Notes: generated by a model not told the origin, from the letters alone. 24,567 nucleotides of DNA from Aliivibrio_A kagoshimensis (GCF_050337105.1 NZ_JAKJSQ010000059.1:1-24567); one strand, 5' to 3'. Numbered from the stretch's first letter, positions 7,456 to 15,675 are shown. Made by a program: numbers and translations.

Positions 7456-8107
7456 GTTTCAAGTTGATAAAAAGAGCTACCTGCGTGTTCAAGAGCAATT
7501 GGATTTACTCAGTCTTGATAAGAAGAGCCGGACACGAATTCTGAAAAAACTCGGCAGCTACATCGCCAAAGAGACAAAACGAAACATACGTTCTCAGCGC
7601 AATCCAGATGGCACACCGTGGGAGAAAAGGCAAAAAGGGCGTAAGAAGATGATGCGCGGTTTCACTAAGAAGCTCAAACATTTTCAAAAGGACAACAACC
7701 GAACGTTAGTTGTGGGGTGGCCATCAAGGCGAGGCACGGTTGCTATGGCACACCATACTGGCCAAGCCGAATCAAGCGGACTGCAGCAACGTTTTAACCA
7801 GGCTAAAAAAGCCAAAGAGCCGAAGAAAACTGATCCTGCTACCAGAGAGCAAGCCAAAGAGCTAAGAGGGTTAGATTTTCGATTACCGACACAAGGACGT
7901 CAAAAGAAGGGTAAGCGAGCCACCATTAAGTTCATTACCCAAAACATGACTGTAGGTGAAGCGGCCAAAGTGATCAGTGATTTAGAGAATAAGAAACCCG
8001 CTAGAAAGTGGACAGTTGATAGAGCAGAGCGCCGATTGATTGGTATCAAACCCAAAAGAGCCGCAATGATCATCAAACGTGAATTGAAACGAAACAGGAG
8101 CAAATAA
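7448..8107 (+). CDS. Tail completion/virion morphogenesis protein (P2 gpS family)
   Basis: 219 aa, clearly longer than P2 gpS (150 aa). GTG start overlapping the previous gene. The family core is present: RTRILKKLGSYIAKETKRNI, then NPDGTPWEKRQKG, then the central MAHHTGQ segment. The protein is very basic. The extra length is a lysine-rich segment (about residues 115-170, QAKKAKEPKKTDPATREQA) followed by a C-terminal block ending in ELKRNRSK. It probably helps form the tail terminator at the head-tail joint. The insertion is not in P2 but the longer form fits the HP1/K139 branch; that comparison is from memory. Confidence 0.88.
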   Translation: MLKFQVDKKSYLRVQEQLDLLSLDKKSRTRILKKLGSYIAKETKRNIRSQRNPDGTPWEKRQKGRKKMMRGFTKKLKHFQKDNNRTLVVGWPSRRGTVAMAHHTGQAESSGLQQRFNQAKKAKEPKKTDPATREQAKELRGLDFRLPTQGRQKKGKRATIKFITQNMTVGEAAKVISDLENKKPARKWTVDRAERRLIGIKPKRAAMIIKRELKRNRSK

Positions 8108-8109
8108 AC

Positions 8110-9240
8110 ATGGCATGGCCAAAAGTACTCATCAAAATCTTAAACATGATGCGCGGGCCCATTGCGGGTGTTGAATTTCATTTCCTGTTTGTCGGTTACG
8201 GCACTGTGGTAGGAAATGAGCGTCATCTCATCATGGTTGATAGCACCAGTGACTTAGACGATGTGTTATCTGCAGCAGATGCAGAACTGCTTACCACCAT
8301 GAAAGCGGCGCAGCTTAACGGCAAGCAGGATTGGACCGCAGGCGTGATGGTGTTGGATAAAGCCGATAATTGGCAAGACGCTGTGAATCTTGCCAATGAA
8401 ACCTCAAGCTTTGAAGCCTTTGTGCTCAACTTCCCTGCACCAGATAAAGCCTTTTTAGAGCAAGCGGTAGCACTTCGCACTGAGCTTAAAAACAAGCTTG
8501 GTCGTGAAACGTTTGTTATCTGCACCACGGCGGCGATCGATAGCACTGCCGAAACAGGGAAAACATGGGCGGCATGGCTTGCTGCAACATCAGCGATTCA
8601 AGCAGGTGTTGCCAGTGAATACATCACCGTGGTGCCTCAAGTTCATCTGAATAATTCAACTGTGGGTTTGTATGCCGGTCGTCTCGCCAATCAAGAAGTC
8701 TCTATTGCGGATTCTCCTGCCAGAGTAAAAACAGGCAGCATTCTTGGCAGCTCAGAACTGGCCGTAGACAAAGAGGGTAAAGCGCTTACGCTTTCGATAC
8801 TCAAGACCCTAGAAAGTAACCGTTATGCGGTGCCGATGTGGTACCCCGACTATCCAGGTCAATACTTCACAACAGGCCGCACCCTTGATGAACCAGGTGG
8901 TGATTTTCAAGACATTCGCCATATTCGAGTGGCCATGAAAGCTGCGCGTAAAGTTCGCGTTCGTGGTATCGCCCGTATTGCTGACCGAGAGTTTAATTCA
9001 ACGCCTGGCAGCGAAGCATCGGCCAAGCTCTATTTCACCAAAGATCTGCGTGAGATGGCAATCAGTCAAACGATTGGGGATTACGAGTTCCCTGGCGAAA
9101 TAAAACCGCCTCGTGAAGAGGACATCACCATCACTTGGATTAATAGCGAGGAGGTTGAGATCTTGCTTTCGGTTAGCCCGTACGAGTGCCCGACGTCCAT
9201 CACCATTGGCATCATGCTCAACAAGCGATTAGGAGAGTAA
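8110..9240 (+). CDS. Contractile tail sheath protein (DUF2586 family)
   Basis: 376 aa, similar in size to P2 FI (396 aa) although the sequence belongs to the HP1/K139-type DUF2586 family. Sheath subunits polymerise round the tube and contract to drive it through the host envelope. The N-terminal half has an alternating domain (GPIAGVEFHFLFVGYG to LGRETFVICTTAA) and the C-terminal third contains the conserved polymerising core with PMWYPDYPGQYFTTGRTLD and FQDIRHIRVAMKAARKVR, ending IGIMLNKRLGE. It is followed within 4 bp by the tube gene, the usual sheath-tube pairing. Confidence 0.88.
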   Translation: MAWPKVLIKILNMMRGPIAGVEFHFLFVGYGTVVGNERHLIMVDSTSDLDDVLSAADAELLTTMKAAQLNGKQDWTAGVMVLDKADNWQDAVNLANETSSFEAFVLNFPAPDKAFLEQAVALRTELKNKLGRETFVICTTAAIDSTAETGKTWAAWLAATSAIQAGVASEYITVVPQVHLNNSTVGLYAGRLANQEVSIADSPARVKTGSILGSSELAVDKEGKALTLSILKTLESNRYAVPMWYPDYPGQYFTTGRTLDEPGGDFQDIRHIRVAMKAARKVRVRGIARIADREFNSTPGSEASAKLYFTKDLREMAISQTIGDYEFPGEIKPPREEDITITWINSEEVEILLSVSPYECPTSITIGIMLNKRLGE

Positions 9241-9243
9241 TCA

Positions 9244-9696
9244 ATGACCGCTAAATTTACAGGCCGCAACTTCGATTGCACCGCATTAGGCATCATGATC
9301 CATGTCGAATCGGCCACCGCCACCATTAACGATGAATCCGCGGTTGCCATGACCCGTGGTGTCACTGACGGCTATACCGATGGCGCCGCAACTTGCGATG
9401 TTGAATACGAAGTGGATTTAAACAACTTTCGCAAACTTCAACAAGCAGCGCGAAAAGCGGGCAGTTGGCGCGGTATTGAACCAGATGATTGTATGTTCTA
9501 TGCCAATAACGGCAGCGATGAAGATAAAGTTGAGCTGTTTGGCGTGAAGCTAGTTATTGCTGACTTGCTCAGTGTTGACCCAAGCAGCAGTGACAAAACC
9601 AAGCGCAAATTAAAAGGCTTTGTGACCAGTCCACTGTTCGTTCGTATCAATGGCATTCCGTATTTAAGCACTGATGATACACGCGGTTTGGTGTAG
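9244..9696 (+). CDS. Tail tube protein (DUF2597 family)
   Basis: 150 aa. Position directly after the sheath and size near P2 FII (172 aa) identify it as the inner tube. Visible features are the beta-rich N-terminus MTAKFTGRNFDCTALG, the run ATINDESAVAMTRGVTDGYT typical of tube proteins, a central CDVEYEVDLNNFRKLQQAA, and a C-terminal FVTSPLFVRINGIPYL. The subunits should stack as hexameric rings through which DNA passes. Good AGGAGAG ribosome site before the ATG. Confidence 0.87.
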   Translation: MTAKFTGRNFDCTALGIMIHVESATATINDESAVAMTRGVTDGYTDGAATCDVEYEVDLNNFRKLQQAARKAGSWRGIEPDDCMFYANNGSDEDKVELFGVKLVIADLLSVDPSSSDKTKRKLKGFVTSPLFVRINGIPYLSTDDTRGLV

Positions 9697-9714
9697 CTCG
9701 AATAAGGGGAAACC

Positions 9715-9936
9715 ATGCCAGATCTATTTGACCACGCCAGCGGTATTGAAACCCAGTTTACCGAGTTAGCACTGGCTCAGCAGTTGGAACGAACAAAGCA
9801 CAAACCTCTGTCAGTTAGTGCAACCGAATGTAAGGAGTGCGGGCAAGACATCCCAGAGCTACGACGCATACATGTTCAAGGTTGTCAGTACTGCATAGAT
9901 TGCCAAGCTCTACTCGAACAAGGATTTTTATCATGA
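9715..9936 (+). CDS. DksA/TraR-type C4 zinc finger protein
   Basis: 73 aa. C39-X2-C42-X17-C60-X2-C63 is the zinc finger spacing of DksA/TraR proteins; C57 is an extra cysteine. DksA/TraR relatives bind in the RNA polymerase secondary channel and alter promoter choice; phage versions are common but poorly studied. The N-terminal coiled coil is much shorter than in DksA and resembles TraR. It sits between tube and lysis genes with a good AAGGGGA ribosome site, so it is made late, and may tune host or late transcription. It ends with an ATGA overlap into the next gene. It is not an Ogr-type finger, whose spacing differs. Confidence 0.82.
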   Translation: MPDLFDHASGIETQFTELALAQQLERTKHKPLSVSATECKECGQDIPELRRIHVQGCQYCIDCQALLEQGFLS

Positions 9937-10355
9937 AGCACTATGTAATGAAACGCCGCTACTTTGAGCACGGCACCTATTCAACACTGCACCGCCAAGA
10001 TGGCAGCAAAGTGTGTTGTATTGCCGAGCGTCCAATGCTCAACAACCAACCGAGTAAATCGTGCATTGTGGAAGGGACTTACACCTTGTTTCCTCACAAA
10101 TCGCCGCGTTTTGGTAAGTGTTACGCATTGGAAGAGAAAACCCTGGGCGTGACTCGAACAGGACCAAGCTTACGCACCCATATTTTGATGCACAAAGCCA
10201 ACTCACCGCAAGACTTAGAGGGCTGTTTAGCACCAGGTGTGGATTTTGGTTTTGTGAATGGCGAATGGGCAGTGGTCAATTCTACTGCTGCATTTAACTC
10301 ACTCATGAAAGAGCTAGGCGGCAAACCTGCGCAGCTCACTATCGTTAAGGACTAA
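9933..10355 (+). CDS. DUF5675-family protein, candidate cell-wall enzyme of the lysis cassette
   Basis: 140 aa from the ATG at 9933, which overlaps the previous stop; a longer reading frame upstream is only a continuation. The family's conserved blocks are visible: an N-terminal ERPMLNNQPSKSC-type segment, IVEGTYTLFPHKSPRFGK, then LRTHILMHKAN and LEGCLAPG. The conserved histidines H83/H87 and cysteine C98 recall the His-Cys arrangement of L,D-transpeptidase-like enzymes. That parallel is my inference, since the family has no established activity known to me. Location just before a holin suggests it replaces the P2 lysozyme as endolysin or a cell-wall modifying protein. Confidence 0.78.
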   Translation: MKHYVMKRRYFEHGTYSTLHRQDGSKVCCIAERPMLNNQPSKSCIVEGTYTLFPHKSPRFGKCYALEEKTLGVTRTGPSLRTHILMHKANSPQDLEGCLAPGVDFGFVNGEWAVVNSTAAFNSLMKELGGKPAQLTIVKD

Positions 10356-10357
10356 CT

Positions 10358-10942
10358 ATGTGGGAAAGCATTAAATCCCTAATTGGCAGCGCCGCACCGC
10401 TTATCGGTACCTTGATTGGTGGGCCAGTTGGCGCGGGGGTTGGCGGCTTGGTTGCCAATGCGTTAGGGGTTGAAAATACGCCGCAAGCCATTGAACAAGA
10501 ACTAATGAATAACCCTGATGCACTGCTGGCCTTAAAGTCGCTTGAAATGGAGCATCAAGTCGAGCTTAAACAGTTGGCTCTTGAGCACGCCAAGCTTGAA
10601 AGTGAAGAGCGAAAGCTAGCTCTTACTCAGCAACACGCCACCATGCAGGCGGAATTGGCCAGTAACGATCCTTATGTTCGAAGATGGCGCCCAACATGGG
10701 GTTACTCGATGTGCGCCGCCTGGGTAATGCTGTTTTTAGGTGTAGCGTTCGTGATGGTCTTTCATCCCAAAGAGGCGGCGAACGTGATGAACAGTGTGGT
10801 GGCCATGACTCCATTGTTTGGTATTGGGCTCGCGGTATTGGGTATCAATATTCATAAACGCTCGCAAGACAAACAGGTGTCGTTAGGGGTTAAGCCACTG
10901 GGCGCGATTAACGCACTGAAACAGACGTTAAAAGGGGGTTAG
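10358..10942 (+). CDS. 3TM-type holin (GTA holin-like)
   Basis: 194 aa. Membrane protein expected to permeabilise the inner membrane at lysis. A glycine-rich hydrophobic N-terminal segment (about 8-36), a charged coiled-coil middle (about 45-105, with EMEHQVELKQLALEHAKLE) and then the family signature DPYVRRWRPTWGYSMCAAW leading into two further membrane segments (about 115-140 and 150-170) match the 3TM holins first named from gene transfer agents. It starts 2 bp after the DUF5675 gene and ends at the next start codon, so the lysis genes form one translational unit. Confidence 0.88.
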   Translation: MWESIKSLIGSAAPLIGTLIGGPVGAGVGGLVANALGVENTPQAIEQELMNNPDALLALKSLEMEHQVELKQLALEHAKLESEERKLALTQQHATMQAELASNDPYVRRWRPTWGYSMCAAWVMLFLGVAFVMVFHPKEAANVMNSVVAMTPLFGIGLAVLGINIHKRSQDKQVSLGVKPLGAINALKQTLKGG

Positions 10943-11182
10943 ATGGAAGCGAGTTGGTTAAACGCCTTAGTTGCTTTGGCAACGTTTCTCACACTGTTAC
11001 TTAGCCTGCTGATTGGCTACCTCTTCAGACTGACCAGAGAGATGTCTGAATACAAAATTTACGTTGCACGAAACCATGCTACCAAAGAAGAGCTGAAAGA
11101 CCTGGGCGAGCGAGTTGAGCGCCAAATTGAAACAGGCTTTACGCAAATGATGAATGTTCTTAAACAAAGAGATGCCGCATGA
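10943..11182 (+). CDS. Small single-pass membrane protein with coiled coil
   Basis: 79 aa. One N-terminal membrane segment (about residues 8-30, LVALATFLTLLLSLLIGYLF) followed by a charged helical tail. A strong AAAGGGGG ribosome site precedes the ATG, which directly follows the holin stop. Topology and position resemble an inner-membrane spanin (Rz-like) or an antiholin, but the tail is short for Rz and no overlapping Rz1-type lipoprotein was seen. It ends in an ATGA overlap with the tail chaperone gene. Lysis-related role is inferred from context. Confidence 0.7.
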   Translation: MEASWLNALVALATFLTLLLSLLIGYLFRLTREMSEYKIYVARNHATKEELKDLGERVERQIETGFTQMMNVLKQRDAA

Positions 11183-11451
11183 AAATTAAAAATAAACCTG
11201 TCGTTGTGATGATTGCTGATAGTGAGTTTTCGTTTACGCCAACAGTAAGCGATCACAACAATTACATGAACGAGATGATGCCCAACAACAAAGTGGCACC
11301 AATGCACCAGTACCTATCACGCACCGTTGATCCTAAGAAGAAAGACGAGCTGCTTGAGCTGATGAACACGGTACCTGGTCTTGTCTCTGAACTGTTTGCT
11401 GAAGTGAGCAATGCATCTAAAGGTGGTATTACAGTCACCCTAAAAAACTAA
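11179..11451 (+). CDS. Tail assembly chaperone, short (G-like/E-like) form
   Basis: 90 aa acidic protein ending TVTLKN before TAA. Position immediately before the tape measure gene is that of the tail assembly chaperones (P2 E, lambda G), which coat the tape measure while the tube is assembled. The last sense codons are CTA AAA AAC followed by TAA, and the heptamer A AAA AAC at 11442-11448 is a canonical -1 slippery site in the right phase. Most ribosomes should stop here; a fraction should continue into the downstream frame. Confidence 0.87.
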   Translation: MKIKNKPVVVMIADSEFSFTPTVSDHNNYMNEMMPNNKVAPMHQYLSRTVDPKKKDELLELMNTVPGLVSELFAEVSNASKGGITVTLKN

Positions 11452-11645
11452 CCGAGCGGGCAGAGCGAATTGAAGAGAACGTCTTTGAACAAGCTCTGGC
11501 CCTGCGACGCCATTTCTTACCCACGGAAGAGGATGATGAGCACAATCTAGCAAGAGCACTTTGGCTAGATAGCCACTTTAGAAAGCGCCAAGAGATAGCC
11601 ATTAATAACGGCATTGTGAATGTGTTAAACAACATAGGGAAGTAA
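11179..11645 (+). CDS. Tail assembly chaperone, frameshifted long (GT-like/E+E'-like) form
   Basis: A -1 slip on A AAA AAC (11442-11448) re-reads base 11448 and continues as CTA ACC GAG to a stop at 11643-11645. This adds 65 codons and gives a 155-residue protein. The extension has no start codon of its own near its beginning and encodes a charged helical segment (LTERAERIEENVFEQAL, later WLDSHFRKRQEIAINNG). A CAGAGC (11461-11466)/GCTCTG (11493-11498) stem 12 nt after the site may stimulate slipping. The shared-start two-product design is conserved across tailed phages; in this phage it is inferred from sequence. Coordinates span both frames. Confidence 0.85.
11442..11448 (+). promoter_or_regulatory. 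Programmed -1 ribosomal frameshift site (A AAA AAC)
   Basis: The heptamer fits X XXY YYZ in the phase of the upstream frame (CTA AAA AAC) and lies one codon before the zero-frame stop TAA. The -1 frame is open for 65 codons afterwards. A candidate stimulatory hairpin lies at 11461-11498. Confidence 0.85.
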
Positions 11646-11655
11646 TCGAGTCTCA

Positions 11656-13485
11656 ATGAATGAAAAGCTGCTAATGCAAGTCGGTTTGGTTGATCAAGTA
11701 ACCAAACCCCTTCGCGGAATAACCAAAGAGTTGCAAGCCTCTACGGACTTAGGACGTAAAGGCATGCAAAACGTAGCAACGGGTGCTGCGGGTTTAGTCG
11801 CGACGGGATTTGCTGTTAAAAACGCATTAATGCCTGCCATTGAGATGGACAGAAAGCTGGGCGAAGTGAAATCACTGGGTGTTATCGATGAAGACTTAAA
11901 AACCTTATCGAGTAGCGCGCTGATGTTCTCTGCAAAATACGGGAAATCAGCCACCGAAGTGGTGGGGGCAGCGTACGACATTAAATCCGCCTTTGGTGAT
12001 ATTGATGGCAATGCCCTTGCCGACATCACCACCAGTTCTGCGGTTCTGGCTGCGGCCACCAAAGCCGATACCGCCACCATTACCGATTACATGGGCACCA
12101 TGTACGGCATCTTTAAAAACTCAGCAAATGAGATGGGTACCGGAATTTGGTCACAACAAGTGGCAGGCATGACGGCCCAATCTGTTGAGATGTTTAAAAC
12201 AACGGGTGCGGGTATGAGTAGTGCTTTCACCAGTGTTGGCGCCAATGCAACGGCGGCAGGTATAGCCATGGAAGAGCAGATGGCCATTTTAGGCTCACTG
12301 CAATCGACCATGAGTGGCAGTGAAGCGGGTACCAAATACCGCGCGTTCTTGGGCGGTGTTGCCAAAGCGCAAGATGCGTTGAATGTTAGCTTTACTGATA
12401 GCCAGGGCGAGATGCTTCCTATGCTCGATATCCTGGACAAACTAAAAGGTAAATACGGCGATACCTTAGATGTAGCGGAATCCGCCGAGCTTGATAAAGC
12501 GTTCGGTACTAAAGAGGCCACCGCAATGATCAAGTTGTTAATGGCCGATACAGATGGTTTGGCATCGAGCATTGAAACTCTGGGCAACGTGCAAGGCATG
12601 GGCAAAGCTGAAGAGATGGCAGCAGCGATGACCGACCAATGGGAGCGTCTGCAGTCGGTATGGTTTGCGGTTCGCGCTTCAGTGTTTGGCGCAATTCTTC
12701 CCGCCATTAATGCGGTGGTTGGCAGTATGGCCGATGGCATGATGGTGATCACCGCTTGGGTGGATGAGTTCCCAATCTTAGGTGAAATTCTTGGATGGGT
12801 AGCCATTGCGGGTTTGTCTCTTGGAGGCGTTGTTGCCGGGCTTTCTCTTGCAATGGGCGTTGGTCAGATGATGTCTGCAGGTTGGGCCGTCACCATGACC
12901 GCACTAAATGGGGTGCTTAATTTTCTTAGAATTAATGTGTTGTTAGCGACCGCGCAAGCCTGGTTGTTTAATGCCGCACTTTGGGCCAGCCCAATCACAT
13001 GGGTAATTGGCGGGATCATGCTATTGATTGGCGCATTCGCTGCAGCAATCTATTGGTGGGACGACTTAAAAGCCTCGTTCGGTGACATGGCCATTTTCAA
13101 AATGTTAGGTGATGTGATTGAGTGGATAGTCGATAAGCTCAATATGATCCCTGGTATTGATATCGACTTCAACGCCGGTGATATGCCTACAGCACCCGAG
13201 ATGGATATTGCAAAGCAGGCAGAGCAAAACACACCCGTTGATATAAAATCGGCAAGCATTGCGTCGCAGAGTGAGTTAATGCCGTCTGTTGATGCGCCAA
13301 ACGTTCTTTCATACAAGAACCCTCAAAATATTGCGCGTCCATCAGCTGCCGCTATTTCGCAGCTGACCAGCAACAAAAACACGCAAACGGGCAGCGTTAA
13401 ATCTTATGGAGATGTTTACATTACCGCGCCTAATGGCATTACGCCTGATCAACTTAGTGAATGGGAAGAGCTCAATGCCGGATAA
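11656..13485 (+). CDS. Tail tape measure protein (TP901/PhageMin_Tail type)
   Basis: 609 aa (P2 gpT is 815). Sets tail length and takes part in DNA delivery. The N-terminal 300 residues hold the TP901-type core, including TKPLRGITKELQAS, EVVGAAYDIKSA, GTMYGIFKNSANEMG, and the block MSGSEAGTKYRAFLGGVAKA. Hydrophobic segments, probably for membrane insertion, lie at about 371-408 and 443-467. A low-complexity C-terminal part (about 510-580) follows. By simple scaling to P2 the tail would be about 100 nm, an estimate only. The start at 11656 follows the frameshifted chaperone by 10 bp, and the end overlaps the wedge gene by 11 bp. Confidence 0.94.
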   Translation: MNEKLLMQVGLVDQVTKPLRGITKELQASTDLGRKGMQNVATGAAGLVATGFAVKNALMPAIEMDRKLGEVKSLGVIDEDLKTLSSSALMFSAKYGKSATEVVGAAYDIKSAFGDIDGNALADITTSSAVLAAATKADTATITDYMGTMYGIFKNSANEMGTGIWSQQVAGMTAQSVEMFKTTGAGMSSAFTSVGANATAAGIAMEEQMAILGSLQSTMSGSEAGTKYRAFLGGVAKAQDALNVSFTDSQGEMLPMLDILDKLKGKYGDTLDVAESAELDKAFGTKEATAMIKLLMADTDGLASSIETLGNVQGMGKAEEMAAAMTDQWERLQSVWFAVRASVFGAILPAINAVVGSMADGMMVITAWVDEFPILGEILGWVAIAGLSLGGVVAGLSLAMGVGQMMSAGWAVTMTALNGVLNFLRINVLLATAQAWLFNAALWASPITWVIGGIMLLIGAFAAAIYWWDDLKASFGDMAIFKMLGDVIEWIVDKLNMIPGIDIDFNAGDMPTAPEMDIAKQAEQNTPVDIKSASIASQSELMPSVDAPNVLSYKNPQNIARPSAAAISQLTSNKNTQTGSVKSYGDVYITAPNGITPDQLSEWEELNAG

Positions 13486-13807
13486 AAGCTACATAGACAT
13501 TAAAGTGATTGATGGCGGTTGGCAGATGGATGCAGGGCAACAACCTAACGAATGCAGCGATTTATACAGCATCGCCCAGGACATTAAACACGCCATCATG
13601 GAAGCAGGGTTTGCTCGTCTGCTTATTGGACAGAGAAGCCCCGCACTGCGCGCCGATGTGTTAGTGCAAATAGAACAAAAGGCTGAATCAGATATTCGCA
13701 TTATTCCAGGCACTGCCACCGCACGTGAAACGGAGCCTGGTGAAATAAGCCTGACCGCCAACGCGTATGACTACGATGAAACCATTGCTATTGAGGTGAC
13801 AGAGTGA
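13475..13807 (+). CDS. DUF2590 baseplate protein (gpW/gp25-like wedge)
   Basis: 110 aa from the ATG at 13475, which has a GGGAAG ribosome site; an upstream in-frame TTG or ATG would lie inside the tape measure gene and is not needed. The pattern of a helical IAQDIKHAIMEAGFA, then RADVLVQIEQKAESD, then a beta-rich GEISLTANAYDYDETIAIEV resembles the gp25/P2 gpW baseplate lysozyme-like wedge proteins. Position just before baseplate J supports this. It should connect sheath start to baseplate. The end overlaps the next gene as GTGA. Confidence 0.8.
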   Translation: MPDKSYIDIKVIDGGWQMDAGQQPNECSDLYSIAQDIKHAIMEAGFARLLIGQRSPALRADVLVQIEQKAESDIRIIPGTATARETEPGEISLTANAYDYDETIAIEVTE

Positions 13808-15009
13808 GTAAAAGACCCGAACCTGATTTCATTGACATATTGGCCCAATCCAATGTGCCAGTGACCGAAGAGGAATTAGAAGCCAAACTCAAAATTGAAG
13901 TGGTTGGGGCGGGCAGTCACGTCTCTAACGATTCAGAAATGTCGCCGTTCTGGCGCTGGGTTCGAGCGGCTGTGATTGTTCCGGTTGCCTGGTTAATTCA
14001 AATTCTGCTCGCGGGCCACATCATGCCAAACATGTTTGTGGCCACAGCCGAGCGCTGGGCTTTAGAGCTTAAAGCATGGGAGCTTAACATCACGCCGAAA
14101 GTCGCGGTGAAAACTCAAGGCTATATCACTTTAACCAAAACCAATATTGATGATGCTATCACGGTTGCCAAAGACGCGATTATCCAAACGCTGCCCATCA
14201 ATGGGGTGGTGTATCAACTCAAGGTACTTGCCGATTCGATGATCGATTCGGGGACGTTATCATCAAAAGTCTTGGTTGAAGCTGTCGATGCAGGCGCAGC
14301 GTTTAACTTACCTGCAGGCTATTTCAACATTATTGCTGAAACACTGCCAGGCATAGAATCGGCAGTGAATGAGCCTGATTGGATAACCCGTCTTGGCGCG
14401 AACACTGAAACTGATGAAGAGTTAGCCCTCAGATTGCAGAACGCGTTCACAAGCTCTGGTAATTGGCACATTGATGATGCCTATCGATCCATTATTGCCA
14501 GTGTTGCCGGCATTCGAAGCGACAACATCTACTTTGAAAATACGGGGCATATTACGCCAGGCACCGCGAACGCATTTATTGTGATGGACGTTGGCCCAAC
14601 GCCGCAAAACATCTTGGATGATCTGAACACGCACATTATGAACGATGGCCATCACGGCCATGGCGATGTATTGATCTGCAAAGCAATTGTTGATGCCAAT
14701 TATGATGTGGTGGCTGATGTGGTACTGATGAGCAATTTAGACAGCAATCAAAAAACATCAGAACTAAACGAAGTAGAGCAGCGTATTCGTGCCGCTTTTC
14801 GTGAAACACAAGCGTTTCAAAGCATGACTCGAGCCAAACCAAATAGCCGGTTCAGCTTGTCGAAAATGGCCAGTGAAATTCACAACCACATGGATTTGGT
14901 TGAATCGGTAAAGCTCACCGTAGGCGGGCAAGTGCAAGAGGACATCATCAGCGCTATTGAGCAGCCACGTTTGCAAAGCCTAACAGTGTCGGAGGTGGTC
15001 AGTGCCTGA
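13804..15009 (+). CDS. Baseplate assembly protein J (gp47/P2 gpJ family)
   Basis: 401 aa, longer than P2 gpJ (302). GTG start overlapping the previous stop. After a membrane-like stretch (about 58-80, AAVIVPVAWLIQILLAGHI) come the typical J segments: GYITLTKTNIDDA, VVYQLKVLAD, VEAVDAGAAFNLPAGYFNII, WITRLGANTETDEELALRLQ and the domain IIASVAGIRSDNIYFENT. Wedge component that links the W-like protein to the tail-fibre connecting protein I. The hydrophobic N-terminal stretch is unusual for a baseplate protein, though it may be buried. Confidence 0.92.
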   Translation: MSKRPEPDFIDILAQSNVPVTEEELEAKLKIEVVGAGSHVSNDSEMSPFWRWVRAAVIVPVAWLIQILLAGHIMPNMFVATAERWALELKAWELNITPKVAVKTQGYITLTKTNIDDAITVAKDAIIQTLPINGVVYQLKVLADSMIDSGTLSSKVLVEAVDAGAAFNLPAGYFNIIAETLPGIESAVNEPDWITRLGANTETDEELALRLQNAFTSSGNWHIDDAYRSIIASVAGIRSDNIYFENTGHITPGTANAFIVMDVGPTPQNILDDLNTHIMNDGHHGHGDVLICKAIVDANYDVVADVVLMSNLDSNQKTSELNEVEQRIRAAFRETQAFQSMTRAKPNSRFSLSKMASEIHNHMDLVESVKLTVGGQVQEDIISAIEQPRLQSLTVSEVVSA

Positions 15010-15661
15010 TAAAAACAATCACTCACCAGAGCTGCCAAACAATGAGATCCCTTGGTGGCAGGATGGAAAAACAACCAGTGAAGAGCTAAAAGAGCCACAC
15101 TTCTTATCAAAAGGTGTGCATCAGTTTTGGTTGAAAGTTCGCTCCTGGTTAATGCTTCCTTTAGCGCAAGCCGATGCACTCACCTGCAGTGAATCTCTGC
15201 TCACGCTTCAAGCCTGGGACAAAGACATTGAACGCTTTAACAATGAGCCGTTATCACTGTTTAGAAAGCGGGTGAAGTTTGCTGCCATTAACGCCAAAGA
15301 CTCGGGCAGTGTGGCGGGTTTTAAAGCCATCTTTGAGCGATTGGATATTGGCATTATTGCGTTCAAGGAGCGTGAAAGTGCCAGTGAGTGGGATGTATGT
15401 ACCATCGAGCTTACAGACAACGACATTTCACAAAATAGCCGACTGCTGCAGACCTTGATTGAGCAGTATGGCAGAACCTGTAGGCGTTACCGTTTTCAAG
15501 TCTCATACCCATCCACGCTGTTTATAGCCAGTGGGGAGTTTTCACATAATTTCGCGATGTTTAACGCGCAAAGCAAAGAGACGGTTGAGATGCTAACTAA
15601 GCCGTTACCGGTTGAACATCAACAACAAGTATTTGTGGCCAGCGCGTCGCTAGCTAAATAA
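15002..15661 (+). CDS. Baseplate tail protein I-like
   Basis: 219 aa (P2 gpI is 176). GTG start inside the end of baseplate J. The segment LAQADALTCSESLLTLQAWDKDIERF, followed by PLSLFRKRVKFAAINAKDSG and GFKAIFERLDIGI, is characteristic of tail protein I, which attaches fibres to the wedge. The C-terminal third (ASGEFSHNFAMFNAQSKETV onward) is beta-rich. Order J-I-fibre is as in P2. Confidence 0.87.
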   Translation: MPDKNNHSPELPNNEIPWWQDGKTTSEELKEPHFLSKGVHQFWLKVRSWLMLPLAQADALTCSESLLTLQAWDKDIERFNNEPLSLFRKRVKFAAINAKDSGSVAGFKAIFERLDIGIIAFKERESASEWDVCTIELTDNDISQNSRLLQTLIEQYGRTCRRYRFQVSYPSTLFIASGEFSHNFAMFNAQSKETVEMLTKPLPVEHQQQVFVASASLAK

Positions 15662-15675
15662 GGGAGTTACACACT

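Noticed and set aside
9715..9936. Ogr homologue based on its zinc finger and 73-residue size
   Set aside because: Cysteine spacing C-X2-C-X17-C-X2-C is that of DksA/TraR, not the Ogr pattern.
12087..12806. 239-codon minus-strand frame inside the tape measure gene
   Set aside because: It is antisense to a well-supported gene, rich in Ser, Ala and Pro as expected of a mirror frame, and has no family features.
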